A stretch of 64,000 bases of DNA from Medakamo hakoo (GCA_026636295.1 CP089457.1:496001-560000), one strand, 5' to 3'. Counted from the first letter of the stretch, positions 9,541 through 21,254 are shown. Made by a program: numbers and translations. Notes: generated from the sequence alone by a model not told the origin.

Positions 9541-11871
9541 TCAAATCACCGTCCCGTCCGGGATGGTCGCATTCCGCAGCACAACCACGATGCCAGACCG
9601 GATGTAATACCCTTCACTCTCGTGGTCGGCTTCTTCGACGCCCTTCTCATTCACGATGCGGCAGTCCTGCCCAATCCGCGCGTTTTTGTCGACGATGGCG
9701 TTCTGGACAATGCTGCGCGCGCCGACGCCGATGGGCACGCCACCCTTGGCCCGCACGGCCGCCCGCTCCGCCTCGTCTTCGTAGTAGTCCGCGCCGATCA
9801 GCATCGCGTCTTTGATGACGGCGCCCGCCTCGACGCGCGAGCGCAGGCCGATGATGGCGTGCTCCACGGTGGCCTTGTCCATGGCGACGCCGTGCGAGAT
9901 GATGGCTTCCGTCACGGAACAGTCGTTGATCTGGGCGGGGGGCAGGAAGCGGGGCGACGTGTAGATGGGCGCGGCCGGATCGTAAAACTCAAAGCGGGGC
10001 GGGTGCTGGGCGAGCGCGAGGTTGGCGTCGAAGAAGGAGCGGATCGTCCCGATGTCCTCCCAGTAGCCCGTGAACAGGTAGGCGCCGACGGCGGCGCCGC
10101 CCGACGCCGCGGCGGGGATGATCTCGCCGCCAAAGTCGTTGCAGTCGGCGTACTTGGCGGTCAGCAGGTCCGTCAGCACCGACTTTTTGAAGACGTAGAT
10201 GCCCATCGACGCGATGTACGGCTTGTCCTTGGCTTCAGCCGGCGACAGGCCCAGCGCCGTCGTGTCGACGCGCATGGCTTCCAGGGCGTCGCCCTTGGGC
10301 TTTTCAGCGAATTCCACCACCCGCCCGGCGGCGTCGACTTTCATGAGGCCAAAGTCCGACGCGCGCGCCGGGTCGACGGGCAGGCAGCCGATGGTGATGT
10401 CCGCGCCCGTCGCGCGGTGGTGTTCCACGAACTTGGCGTAGTCCATGCGGTACCTGAAGCGAGAGTTGAGAGAGGTGGCGGGCGGGCGGGCGTGAGAAAA
10501 GGGGGCGGCACGCCGAAGGAACATGCGAAAGAAGGGGGGTTGGCGGAGGGAGGGACAAAAAAAAAGGGAAACACAAAACGCACAGGTGGTCGCCGGACAG
10601 GATGACCACGTCCTCCACGGCCCGGTTTTTGACGTCCGCGAACAGCCAGGCGTACTGGCGCACCGCGTCAGCCGTGCCCTGGAACCATTCCTTGTCCGTC
10701 GGCGTCTGCGTGGCGGCCAGCACCTCGACGAAGCCGTCCCCGCCAAAGCGCACGCCCGACCCGACGTTGTACGTGCGCGCCAGGTGGCGGTTGAGGGACG
10801 TGGAGTTGAACTGGGTCAGGACGTACACCTTGTTGATGCCGGAGTTGATGCAGTTGGACATGGGCACGTCGATCAGGCGGTACGCGCCGCCGATGGGGAC
10901 GGCCGGCTTCGCGCGCTGGAAGAGGGGTGGTGGTGGGTGGGGATGGACCCGGGGCGGGCGCGTGAGGGGTGAGCGGCGCAGCTCCCCGCTGCCGCGCCCG
11001 CCCGCGAGCAAAAACGCTTCTCCTTACCTGTTTCGTCAGCGGGTACAGGCGGGTCCCCGCACCGCCGCCCAGGATGACGGCTGTTGCACGGAGCGCGCGC
11101 GTGGAGAATGGGTGGACGGTGAGGGCGCGAGGGGAGGAGGGAGGGGATAAGAGCGGGGTGGCGGACGACCACCACTCGCGGCCGCGCGCTGCTCGCGCGC
11201 GCGCACGCGCTCTGGGGCCGCGCGCCGCACGGGCTCAACACCTTTTCTCTCAAGTCCGTCCCTCTCCCAGAGGCGTGACAGAAGCGTCTACCCTCCCAGG
11301 GCGGGCACAAGCTCGAGGAAACGCAGAAAAAAGGCGCGCGCGCCTCCTCTCTTTCCTCTGCCAAGCGAAGCGTGGCGCCACCCCCATTCTCTCTGTCGCC
11401 GCGGGCGCAGGCCAAACAAACAAAAACAAAAACGCACCCGCCACGCTGGACGTGATGTTGCGGGACGACGGCTCCAGGGTGGGCTTCTCAATGACGGCGA
11501 CCGCCGTGCGGGCCGGGCGGCGACTGTTCAAGGGTTTGGACGGAGCGTGGGGCGCGGGCGTGAGGGACTCTCGGCGCGGGCGCTGGCCGCGCTCGACCCA
11601 TTAAGCAGGGAGCGCCAAAAAAAATCAAGGCGTCGGGTCCGGTCAGCCGGGCGTTGGTGCGGCTCTCCACCCCTTACGAGCGACGCCCATGTTCGTCAGG
11701 CACCCGCAGCAGGCAACAAAAAAACAAAACGCACCGGGCCGCACGCGCCGGCGCGGGCGGCGCGACGAGCGGCGCGCGAGCACGTGCGCCGGCCGAGCCC
11801 AAAGCCGCCGCCGCGTCTTTGGCGGGCCGGGCCTGGGCGGCCGTGCCGCCGCGGGCCAGGCACCGCTGCAT
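9541..11871 (-). CDS. ADP-glucose pyrophosphorylase, small (catalytic) subunit, plastid
   Basis: Makes ADP-glucose from glucose-1-phosphate and ATP, the committed step of starch synthesis. Five exons: 11871-11735, 11523-11438, 11080-11028, 10915-10584 and 10453-9541. Every phase closes, giving 506 residues. Exon 1 encodes a transit peptide ([20 protein letters not shown]...). The catalytic part reads [73 protein letters not shown], then SGDHLYRMDY across the last splice site, and EFAEKPKG. A left-handed beta-helix domain follows, ending ATIPDGTVI. This matches the small subunit more closely than the large. A TTCCCACAG just 5' of the ATG suggests a 5'-UTR intron. The only upstream in-frame candidates need alternative start codons. 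Confidence 0.93.
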
Positions 11872-12009
11872 GAGTGCTGTGGGAAAGGGGGCAGGAAAAG
11901 GCAACGGCGGGAAGCGCGCCGTGAAGAAAAAATTGCAGAGTGTGTGCGCTGGCGAGGGGTGTGGTCCAACCCCCCCGCTGCGCTCTGAACACCCACCACT
12001 CTCCCCCCC

Positions 12010-15000
12010 TCAAAACTCGCCCGCCACCACGTGCGTCGTCGCCGCGGCCACGCTCACCCAGTCCGGCAGCGACGCAATGAGCGCGTCGCCCGCGGGCCCC
12101 GCCCCCACACTCGCTAAAGCGGCTTCCACCCGCACGCGCGGGCGGGCAGAGGGAGAGGACGGGCGGTGGGCGACCTCCACCCACCAGCGCAGCACGCGGC
12201 TCGGCGGCGTCCCCGCCAGTCGGACGACGTGCCAGCCCACTTCCTCCGGCCCGCCCGGCCCGCCCGCCCGGTCAGTTGGGTTGGCCGTGAAATTGCGGTC
12301 TGTGAACGACCAGGCCGTGAGCGGGCCCGTCAGGTTCAGGGCGCCAAACAGGCCGGGCGGCGACCGCGGCGGGAGGGTGAGGGCAAACGACACGCGCGTC
12401 GTGCCGCCGCCCGCCGGCGCTTCGCCCTCCACCGCCAGGCTGGGCCCGGGCGCCGGCACGACGGCGGCGCCATCCACGGCGGCCGCGGCCGTGTCCAAGA
12501 CGTAACCCAACGGATAGAGCACCATCCAATCCAGGCCCGCGCCGGGGCGGGCCGCGAGCGTCGAGGCGAAGGGCGAGGCGGTGGCCGGGTGGAGCGCGCC
12601 GCGCCCGGCCGGCCCTTCCAGCGCGCGGGACAGCGGCGTCGCGTCCACGCCCGCCGCCACCCACTCCACCGCCGGCCGCCCTTCCCCCACCGCGTCGCCG
12701 TGCCGGTGCAGGAGCTGGAGGTACAGTTTTTTAGGGAAAGCGGGCGAGTAGGGCGCGGACCCACGCGCCGCGGCCGTGGCGAGGAGCAGGACCAGGCCGG
12801 CGGACGCCGCGCCGACCGCGCCAGCCCGCCCGGCCCCCGCGCCGACCCGCCGCCCGAGCCAGGGCCCGCCCGCGCCGACGACCGCCGCGACGCACCCGCC
12901 GACCGCAGCCGCGGGCACGCCGTCCCCCACCGCCGCCGCCGCCGACCGCCCGGCCCCCACGACGGGCGACCCCGCAAAGGACGCCTTTTGGAGCATGTGC
13001 AGCCCCAGGGCGATGGCATTGGGCGTCGTGATGAGGGCGGTCGCACTCCACCCCGCAGCGGCCGCCAGCCCGTCCGGGAGGCAGCCCAGGGCCGGGAGGC
13101 CGCACGCGGCCAGCGCCGCCGCAGCCCAGATGGCCAGGACGTAGCTGGCGGGCCAGCCCGCCAGCCCGCCGGCCGCGGCGGACGCGGCGTGGAGGATGGC
13201 GTATCCGGCCGCCCCCGTGCGCGCGGCCGCGACGCTGCCCCCCCGCCCCTTCCCACCGCCCAAGAAGACGTGCGGCGTCAGGGCGCCGGCCACGCTGAGC
13301 GCGGCGTACGCAGGCAGGCCTAAACTACCAGGCGACGCAAACCAGGCGAGCGGGCGGCGGGTGAGGGCCGCGACCGCGGCGCCCAGCAGGCCGGGCGCGG
13401 CGACGGCGCCGCTCACTCCCAGCGCGGCGCGGCCGACCGCGGCCGCCACCTCCGCCGGGCCCGCCCACCCGCGGGCCGCTGGGACGGCGACGAACAAGGG
13501 CACGGCGACCAGCAAAGGAACGGCGTGCAGGATGCGGGCCGTGCCGGGCGAGTACGTGATGAGGGCCCGGCCGAGGAAGTCGTAGTATGGGCCCAGGTCG
13601 CCCGGCGCGCCCAGCGCGCGCGTCGTCGCGGCCCGGTGGTCGACGGGTTTTTCGCCACGCACCGCCCGCCAGCCGGCGGCCAACGCCGCGGCCACGCCGG
13701 CCGCCCCACCCGTCGCCTGCTCACCAAAGGCCTGGAGCGTGCCGGGGCGCAGGCGACCAGGCGCGTCGGCGTGCGTGTGGTACACCTCGGCGCCGAGGAT
13801 GAGCGCGGCGTCAATCCCGGGCAGGCGCCCGCCCGCCCGCGCCGCGAAGACGCGGAAGTCCGTGTCCGCCGGCGTCAGGCCCGCGTCGAAAAAGGCCTGC
13901 GCGATGACCGTGCCCCGCGGGCGGGCCGCGCCCGCCGCGTACGCGGACGTGGCCCAGGACCCCGACGCCTGGAAGACGGCCGCGGGGCCGTCCGCGCCCG
14001 TCGCCTCCAGATTGATGAACGCGCCGAGCTCGTCCGCCCAGGGGCTGGACTGCATGAAGCCGTGCGCGCCCTGCATGAGGGTTTCCTCCGCGCCATTGAA
14101 CAGCAGGATGAGCGGGGAGGCAGGGCCGTGGGAGGAGGAGGAGCGGGCGGCGGCGATGGCGGCGCGCCGCGCCGAGGCGGCGCGGGCGGGCGGCGGAGCA
14201 GCACCCTCCGCCTCCGGCGGTGGTGGCGGCCGGCTGACCAGGGCCCGCGCCGCTTCGAGGGCGACAGCCACGCACGCCGCCGCGTCGGACGCGCCCGACG
14301 ACCCCACCGTGGAATCGTAGTGCGCGGCCAGGAGCAGGGCGGGCGCGAAACCGGTCGCAGGGCGGGAGCGGTTGTGGGCGGGTGTGATTTTGATCTCGAC
14401 GTTGGGCACGGCCCACCAGGCGTTGGCGAAGTCCACGCCCAGGAACCGCATGTCGACAGCACCCGTGACGTCCTGGACTTGGGTTTGCACGGTGTAGTGG
14501 CCTCCCGACGCGGCCGCGGCGTCCGCCAGGGCGGCGCCCGCGGCCGTGAGGTATGAAACGGCCGCGGCCGCGCCCGGCGTGCCGACCTGGCGCCCGCCGG
14601 AGCCGGCCGCGCCGTCCCCGCCGCCGCTCCCGCCCGCTAAGGCAGCCACGTGCGCGGCTGCCCGGCCTTCGGAGAACAGGTGGGGCGGGGCGGTGGGCGG
14701 GAGCGGGGCCGGGCCGTCGAACAGGGAGGCGGCGGAGAGGGCGAGCTGGAGTGTGGGGGTGGTTGCGGGGGGGGGGGGAGAGAAGGAGGGGAGCCGGGAG
14801 TCAGGGAGCGGCTGCAGGGGAGCACGCTCTCCTTGTCCGCCCCCGGTGCGGCCATGGCACCTACTCCGGCGTCGCGCCCGCACGCTGGTCGTGTGCTACG
14901 CGACTCCAGCTACCCGCGCGCATGCTGCTGCAACCACGCACCACTGTCGCCACCACGCCCGCGGCGGTCAGAAGGGTGCGGCGCTCCTGGCCGGCCGGCC

Positions 15001-15124
15001 GCGCGTCGTCGGCACCCCCGCCCGCCGTCTTGGCCCGCCTTTCCCCCGCCGCCCCGTCACCGCTGCCGCTGCTGCCGTTGGTGGCAGTGGGACCGGCGCC
15101 GCGCCGGCGGGACACGTTCGACAT
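12010..15124 (-). CDS. ERMP1: ER metallopeptidase 1, M28 family
   Basis: Zinc aminopeptidase-like protein of the endoplasmic reticulum (M28, Felix-ina/ERMP1 group). Exon 1 is 15124-14942; exon 2 is 14745-12010; phase zero; 972 residues. The splice junction falls inside the first membrane helix (LLTAAGVVATV joined to LALSAASLF), which supports the join. The lumenal peptidase domain keeps the metal ligands: AAHYDSTVG, SGASDAAAC, FNGAEETLMQ, NLEATG and VYHTHAD. The C-terminal half has several hydrophobic Ala/Leu/Val-rich helices, then a lumenal tail. It is larger than many homologues (about 870-900 residues), mostly through Ala/Gly-rich spacers. Its stop is 138 bases upstream of the AGPase start on the same strand. 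Confidence 0.9.
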
Positions 15125-15258
15125 GCCCGGCGGGAAGCGGGGTGCGTGCGGCAGGCGGGGAAAAAAGGGAGAATGAAAGGGGGATTGGTTGGTCGGCCGA
15201 CGCGCCCGCGCGCTGCACTGTGCGTTGCCGCAAAGGATTTTTTTTTTTGGCAAGCAGG

Positions 15259-15711
15259 ATGGGCTGGTTTTCGCGCCGCGAGCCCGGGCCCGAACCCCTG
15301 TCCGCTGAGGGTGTCAAAAAAGCCGCTTTGAAATGCTCCGCGCCGGCCCGCGCGTACTGGGCGTGCGTCAACGTGGCGACCGTGGCGGACGCTGCAAAGA
15401 CCGCGGTCGTCGCGCACCTCGCACCCTCAACCTCCACTCCACCGCCGGCCGCCTGCGAGAAATTGCGCGACTCTTTAACTCACTGCCTGTGCGAGGCCGC
15501 CTTTCGCCAGGTTGCCGACGCGTACGCGCACTGTGCTGTCACGTCTGCCGCGCGCGGGGATTTCAGTGGTGCTGCGTGCGACAAGGAGCGGCGTATGATG
15601 GTCGCGGCGTTGAGGGCGGCTGGGCTGGGGCCACTGCTCGACGCGCCGCCGGGCGCGCCCGCCCGCCACGAACGGGCGCGCGCAAGGCGGGCAGCAGCGG
15701 CGAGTGCTTAG
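15259..15711 (+). CDS. Small cysteine-motif protein with two Cx9C pairs
   Basis: A single-exon gene for 150 residues. It has two exact Cx9C pairs, Cys26-Cys36 (CSAPARAYWAC) and Cys66-Cys76 (CEKLRDSLTHC), with further cysteines at 78, 92 and 107. Twin Cx9C pairs are the hallmark of mitochondrial intermembrane-space proteins oxidised by Mia40, including COX assembly factors. Here the two pairs are 29 residues apart with a Pro-rich linker, longer than in classic CHCH domains. I cannot place it in a known family. A TTTTGGCAAGCAG directly before the ATG, and a GTGCGTGCGG near 15141, suggest a 5'-UTR intron. The gene converges on DDX31 with 56 bases between stops. Confidence 0.72.
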   Translation: MGWFSRREPGPEPLSAEGVKKAALKCSAPARAYWACVNVATVADAAKTAVVAHLAPSTSTPPPAACEKLRDSLTHCLCEAAFRQVADAYAHCAVTSAARGDFSGAACDKERRMMVAALRAAGLGPLLDAPPGAPARHERARARRAAAASA

Positions 15712-15767
15712 TAGAGTGTGTGTGCAAAGACAAAACAGGACAGAGCGTTTTTTACAGAGAGGCCCAC

Positions 15768-18392
15768 TCACCGCCGGCCCCGGCCCCCGCGCTGGGCGGG
15801 CGGGCCGTGGCCGTGGCCGCGGCCGCCACCCCCACGCCCACCGCCGCCGCCGCCGCCTTTCCCAAACAGGCTCGGCGGGTCTTTCAGCCCAAACGCGGAC
15901 GCCAGGTGCCCCAAGTGCAACCCACGTGGGTGGAACACAGACCGAGACGACGACGGGTGCGTGGCGTACGCGCGGACGTGGCCGGCAAAACCCGACACGA
16001 CGACCGCCTTGAGGTCCGGGTCGCCCGCCACCGCTTTCGTCAACCCGGCGGCCAGCGCGCGCGCGCCGGGCGCTTCGTCCACAAAACGGGGGCGCCGGCC
16101 CAGCGGTGGGGCGGGCGGCAGCGCCGCGAACCGGTCCAGTGGGGCGGCGGCGGCGAGCGGGTCCAGGTCGGGCCGGACGGGCGGCGGGGCGCCGGGCGGG
16201 GCCGCGTCGGCCAGAATGCCGAGGTAGCCGGCCTCTGGCGGCGTCAGCAGCGTCACCGCCTCGCCTGCCGCGCCCGCCCGCCCCGCCCGCCCCACGCGGT
16301 GGGCGTAGTCCGCGACTGCGGTCGGCGGGTCTGCGTTAATCACGGCAGCCAGGCGTGGGAAGTCCAGGCCGCGGGCCGCGACGTCCGTGGCGAGGAGCGC
16401 GGCGCCGCCCTTGGCGCGGGCAAAGGCCAAAAACGCGGCCGCGCGCTCGGGCTGCGGCATGGACCCGTGCAGTTTCAGGAGCGGGGTGGAGGGCCCCAGC
16501 AACGGCACGCCCTCCTCGTCTCCCGGCCGGGCTGTGGCGGCGGACACACCGCGCGTCAGCAGCGCGTGCGCGGCTTCCACGCCCGCGCAGGAAGAGAAAA
16601 AGACGAGGACGCGGCCGGGCGGCACGGGCGGGCGCCCCGGGTCGTCGGGGTCCGGAGCCTGGGGGTGGCCGCGGGACGGGCCGTCCGCGCCCGTCCGAGA
16701 CAGCAACAGACCTGCCAGGACCCCCAGCCGGGCGCGGAGCGGGGCCAGGACGGCGCGCTGTGTCACGGAGGGCGGCACTTCCGAGAGGTCGGCGCGAGAG
16801 CCGGCCGCGCCCGCGCGCGCAGCCGCGGTGCCGGGGCGGCCGTCCCGCCCGACGGCAGGCGCGTCGAGGCTCCCGTCCTCCTGGATGTCGGCGCCTCCAT
16901 CAGCCGCGCGCAGCGCCCCGACCCAGTGCGCGTCGGGCGCCAGGCGGGCGGCGCCGCCCAGGGCGGCCACACGCGCGTCGGCCGTCGCGGAGAGGAGCAC
17001 CGTCTGCCGGCGCGGCCCGCCGTCCCGCCGCCCCAGTTTGCCGGCAATGGCCGCCACCTTGCCCTCGAAGCCCAAGTCTAGCAGGCGGTCCGCTTCGTCC
17101 AGCACCAGCCAGCCGCACGCGTCCGTTTTGAAGGCCGCGGTGTTGGACAGGTGGTCGAGAAGGCGCCCCGGCGTCGCGACGACGACGGCGACGCCCTTGC
17201 GCAGCCTCGCCTTTTCGTGCGCCCGGTTCTCGCCGCCGCCGAGCGTGCCGCCCACCAGCCAGACGTACCGGCGGAGGAGGGCGCCCAGGACAGCGCCGAC
17301 CTGGGTGGCCAGCTCGCGGGTGGGGAGGAGAATCACCGCGCGCGTGCCGTCCGAGCGCGGCAGCCGGCTCGCGGCCAGCGCGTCGACGAGCGGCACGAGA
17401 TACGCCAACGTCTTGCCGGAGCCTGTGGGTGCGCGCACCAGGGCATCCTTGCCGGCCAGCAGCGCGGGGATGACGGCGGCCTGGACGGGCGTCGGGTTGG
17501 TGAAGCCCAGGGAGTCGAGGTGGGCGGCGGTGGCGAGCGACACGCCGAGGCCGGGCCAGGAGGAGGAGGAGGAGGGTTCGACCGCGGCATCGGCCGCGTG
17601 GACGAGGTCACCCGCACGTGGGCGTGCGCGTGGTGCGGCCGGTTGAGGAGCGTCAGTCGTGGTGCGTTTTTTAGCGGCTGGGCGCGGGCGGGCGTGGCCG
17701 CCACCACCCACGGCCGCGCGTGCGGCCGCGCGGGCCAGGCCGTCGCCGCCGTCGCCGCCAAAGCCGTACGACTCGTCGTCGTCGTCATCTGAGGAGGATG
17801 CAGCCGCGGCTTTTTTACGCTTGGTCGGCCGTGTCGTGGCCGTCCGCCCTGCTGCCGCGACGGCCGCGGCGACCGCACCACGGCCGCCGTCGCTGTCCTC
17901 TCCGTCGTCTTCGCCTCCGCCGTCTCTGAACGCCGCGTCTCGCCTGGCTAGAGCCGCAGCAACAGCAGCCACGTCGCCGGTTTCGTCGTCGGACCCGCCC
18001 GTCAGCGTGCGCGGCGCGGCTTCGCCCTCGTCGTCGTCGCTGTCGGGGTGTGGAGCGTGGGGGCGGGCGCTGGCCGGCGTGGTCGGCGCCGCCGCGGCCG
18101 GCCGTGGGGCTCCAGCACCTTGCCGCTGCTTCTGTACGGAAGCATGAACTCCCTGTTCATCCGCTTGCACGTCCGGCTCGTAGCCTTTCAGCGTCGATGG
18201 GCGGGGCGGGGCGGACGGAGCGCCGCGGCCGAATGCGGCGGCTTGACGTGGAGGCGCAGACGGCGCGCCCGGTCGTCCACGCCCTCCGGCGGCGCGTTTC
18301 CCACCCCGGCCTGGATGGCGAGGACGGCCGCTAGTATCGGCGGGCGGCAAAGGCGGGGCGTCATCGCCGACGCCCACGAGGTTGAGCAGCAT
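15768..18392 (-). CDS. DDX31: DEAD-box RNA helicase DDX31/Dbp7
   Basis: Nucleolar helicase for early 60S ribosome assembly. It is a single exon of 874 residues. A long acidic, low-complexity N-terminal part contains KRKK and acidic SSSDDDDDE stretches. Then come the Q motif region (FTNPTPVQAAVIPALL), motif I APTGSGKT, Ia PTRELA, GG, Ib TPGRLLDHL, II VLDEADRLLDLGF, III SAT, the RGLDFP segment and VI HRVGRAGR. The C-terminal block HVRAYATHPSS with FHPRGLHLGHLASAFGL is specific to the Dbp7 group. The Gly-rich GRGHGHGPPAQRGGRG tail is typical of RNA-binding helicases. The start is placed at 18392 (MLLNLVGVGDD) because the frame upstream runs into the divergent epimerase. A TGTAA (minus strand 15756-15752), the algal polyadenylation signal, lies 12 bases past the stop. 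Confidence 0.92.
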   Translation of the reverse strand: MLLNLVGVGDDAPPLPPADTSGRPRHPGRGGKRAAGGRGRPGAPSAPPRQAAAFGRGAPSAPPRPSTLKGYEPDVQADEQGVHASVQKQRQGAGAPRPAAAAPTTPASARPHAPHPDSDDDEGEAAPRTLTGGSDDETGDVAAVAAALARRDAAFRDGGGEDDGEDSDGGRGAVAAAVAAAGRTATTRPTKRKKAAAASSSDDDDDESYGFGGDGGDGLARAAARAAVGGGGHARPRPAAKKRTTTDAPQPAAPRARPRAGDLVHAADAAVEPSSSSSWPGLGVSLATAAHLDSLGFTNPTPVQAAVIPALLAGKDALVRAPTGSGKTLAYLVPLVDALAASRLPRSDGTRAVILLPTRELATQVGAVLGALLRRYVWLVGGTLGGGENRAHEKARLRKGVAVVVATPGRLLDHLSNTAAFKTDACGWLVLDEADRLLDLGFEGKVAAIAGKLGRRDGGPRRQTVLLSATADARVAALGGAARLAPDAHWVGALRAADGGADIQEDGSLDAPAVGRDGRPGTAAARAGAAGSRADLSEVPPSVTQRAVLAPLRARLGVLAGLLLSRTGADGPSRGHPQAPDPDDPGRPPVPPGRVLVFFSSCAGVEAAHALLTRGVSAATARPGDEEGVPLLGPSTPLLKLHGSMPQPERAAAFLAFARAKGGAALLATDVAARGLDFPRLAAVINADPPTAVADYAHRVGRAGRAGAAGEAVTLLTPPEAGYLGILADAAPPGAPPPVRPDLDPLAAAAPLDRFAALPPAPPLGRRPRFVDEAPGARALAAGLTKAVAGDPDLKAVVVSGFAGHVRAYATHPSSSRSVFHPRGLHLGHLASAFGLKDPPSLFGKGGGGGGGRGGGGRGHGHGPPAQRGGRGRR

Positions 18393-18532
18393 TTTGGGTG
18401 CACCCCTGTTTTGGGTGCGGCCCGCGAATAGAGCAGGCTGTGCACGGCAGCCGGTTGTCGTGCCGCGCGCCAAAGCAAAATAAAATAAGAAAAGAAAAGG
18501 CACGCGCCCCTTTTTCTTCCCCAAGAGAAGCC

Positions 18533-19905
18533 ATGTGCGACTGGGCCGCCGACCTGGCCGCGTCCGCGGGCCCAGACATCGTCCTCACCTGCGACGCGGG
18601 CGTCGAAGCGCACGTCTGCCGCGTCGGCGCCACCGTCCGCCGCCTCCTCGTGCCGGGTGCCGACGGCTCGAAAGCCGACGTTGTCCTGGGCTTCGACGAC
18701 ACGCTGCCGTATGTGGTGCGTTAAATGGAGGGTGCTGTGTGTGCGTGAGTGTGTGGGAGGGACGGGGAGTGGTTGGCCGTGCGCACGGGCACACAGGCAT
18801 GCGTGTTTCGTTTGTGCGCGCCCGCGTCTCTCATCCCAAACCCATCCATCCCATCCAAAACACGCAGGACGGCTCGTCCGGCGCCTACCACGGCGCGACC
18901 GTCGGCCGGTACGCCAACCGCATCGGCGGCGCGAGCCTCACATTGAACGGCACATCCTACCCCCTACCCGCCAACAACGGCCCGCACTGCCTGCACGGTG
19001 GCGTGAGGGGGTGGGACAAGAAGCCATGGGCGGCGGCGCCGGCGCCCGCCCCGCCGGGTGGGTCGGCCGTCCGCCTGCAGTTGACGTCTCCACACGGTGA
19101 GGAAGGCTTTCCTGGGACCGTGGCCGCCGCCGTGACCTTCAGCTTGAAGGGGGACGGCACACTCTCCATCCGTTTCCAGGCTCGCCTGGTCGAGGGCGGG
19201 CCGGACGAAAAGCCCGGCGCGCCGCCCCTTTCCACCGTCGTGTCCATGACCCAGCACGCCTACTTCAACCTGGCGGGCCATGAGAGCGGACCGGTCGCCG
19301 GCCCAGACGCGGGCCCGTCCACGGCCCACACGCTGCGGATGCCGGGCGCTGCGTTCTACACGCCCGTCGACGCGAGCGCCCGCCCGCTCGCCGTCCCGCC
19401 CGCGCCCGTCGCCGGCACGCCCTTTGATTTTTTGAAGGCTCGTAACCTGGCCGACGCGGCAGCTGAGCTGTCCAAAGCGCGCTCCACGCTGAAAGGCGAG
19501 TCCCTGGCCTCCAACGGCGGCTTCGACCACAACTTTGTGTTGGCCGCCCCGCCGTTCGGCACGCCCGACTGGAGTGCGGCGCGCCCGCTGGCCTGCGCTG
19601 GGGTGTTGCGCGGGCCCGCACCGTCCAACCGGGTTTTAGAGGTTTGGACGGACGCGCCGGGCGTGCAGCTGTACACAGGCAATTTCCTGGGCGGGGGCGA
19701 CGGCGATGGTGCGGGGGAGGCGCCGGGCAAGGGCGGCGCCGTGTACCGCCGCCACGGCGGCGTCTGCTTGGAGACCCAAGCCTTCCCGGACTCGCCCGCC
19801 CGGCCGGACTGGGCTGGGGCGGTGACGCTGACGCCGGGCGGGCCGGCCTACAGTCACGTCTGTGAGTGGAGGTTGGGGCTGGGCGAAGCGGGCATGTGGA
19901 GTTGA
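18533..19905 (+). CDS. Aldose 1-epimerase (galactose mutarotase family)
   Basis: Interconverts alpha and beta anomers of hexoses. Exons 18533-18715 and 18868-19905, phase zero, give 406 residues. The first exon has the beta-sandwich start and LGFDDTLPYV. The second continues DGSSGAYHGATVGRYANRIG, NGPHCLHGG (substrate His), TQHAYFNLAGH (the second key His), GGFDHNF and near the end GVCLETQAFPDSP, in which the Glu is the expected general base. No signal peptide or transit peptide is evident, so a cytosolic location is likely. The first start of the plus gene is 141 bases from the DDX31 start, so a divergent promoter is likely. Close relatives of unknown substrate (YeaD type) are less likely because the second His and FNL motif are intact. 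Confidence 0.92.
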
Positions 19906-20068
19906 CAGGTTGCGAGGTCGGCAAGGTTCACTCTTTCAAGGTTCACTCTGCCGTTCGTCCGGGCCGTCGTTGTCGCGGCTGGCCAATTTCCTTTCGTCCG
20001 CGCGCGCGGCAGGGCCCGGCCGTCCCCATTCTTTCCCCCCGTCTTCGTTAGGCAGGAGAAGCGCACTG

Positions 20069-21254
20069 ATGCACCCGTCCCTGGCCCTGAGTGGTCGGGC
20101 GGCCGCGGGCGCGGCGGCCGCGTGCTCGTCCCGGCCGTCGCTCGCGCCGCCGCCGCCGCTGTCGCGCCGCACCCGCACGCCGGCCGCCCGCCGGCGGACC
20201 ATCCCGACCCTGTCCACCGCGCCCGGCGCGGGCGAGGATGGGACCGACCCGTTCGGCCCGGCCGACGGCGGTGGCGTCGTCATCCCGCCCGAGTTCATCA
20301 GTTCCTTTGACGGCGGCGCGGGGCCGACCTCCAGCGAGGCTGCAGCCGCGGACGAGCTCGCCGCTGCGGCGACTGCCGCCGCGGCCGAGTACGTGGCTGT
20401 GGGCCCGCCCTCGGGCGATGACCCGTTTGGTGAACAGGTCCGCGTCTTCCCGCGCATCAAGGAGCGGGACCCGTACCGGTGAGGAAGAGGAGGAGGGAGG
20501 GGGCGGGCGAGAAGAAAAAAGGGACAGCCGATTTCACGCGCACGCTCGCTCCCCGACCTCACCCACCACCGCGCCCACCCCACCCACTCAACTCAGTCGC
20601 CTCGGCATTGGCCCGGACGCGTCCTTCGAAGAAGTCCAGGACGCGCGCAACTACCTGTACGACGCATACAAGCGGCACGAAGCGTCGCGTGAAGCCATCG
20701 AGGCTGCGTTCGACACGATTCTGAATGAAAGAATCAAAGCGCGGAAGGCGACAGGCTTCCGCCCGCCGCGCGTGCGCCGCGCTGGCCGGGCAGGGCCGTC
20801 CATCGGCACCTCGGCCACGCCCGCCTCCGCCCTGGCCTCCGCCCGCTCTGCTGAACGGTGGGCGTGGGCCAGCCCCCTCACGGACCGGCTGGGCGTGTGG
20901 GTGGACCCGACCGCCACCGTCATCACCCTGATCAACGACGGCACGATCTTTGCCGTGTTCGGCCTCTGGGCCGCCCTGCAGCGCGACCCGACCTTCCCCC
21001 TGCTGTCCACCATCTGCTATGCCGCTTGGAAGCTGTTTGACAAGCGTAAAAGAGCCAAGCCCGACGGCCCCTTCGTCGGCGGGAGCCCTGTGTTTGGGGC
21101 GGTCGCCGGCACGGCCGTCGCGCTGTTGGCGGGGCTGGGCGCGAGCGTGGGCGTCGCGCGGTTGCTAGCAAATGTGCCGGGCGTGCGGCCGGCCGCGGTG
21201 GGTCTCTTTGCCCTGAATTTCGTCGTGGGACTGGTGTCCATTTATTTGAAATGA
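20069..21254 (+). CDS. CPP1: CPP1-like protein (chaperone-like protein of POR)
   Basis: In plants CPP1 is a plastid membrane protein that stabilises light-dependent protochlorophyllide oxidoreductase and so supports chlorophyll synthesis. Exons 20069-20478 and 20597-21254, joined in phase (two plus one), give 355 residues. An N-terminal transit-like part rich in Arg, Ser and Ala is followed by a J-like segment (RLGIGPDASFEEVQDARNYL) without the HPD motif of true J domains. The C-terminus has three to four membrane helices (for example INDGTIFAVFGLWAAL, AVAGTAVALLAGLGASVGVA, and LFALNFVVGLVSIYLK at the end). The same DUF3353 family includes CDF1-like proteins, so a role limited to POR is an inference. 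Its presence argues for a photosynthetic host or a recent descendant of one. Confidence 0.88.
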
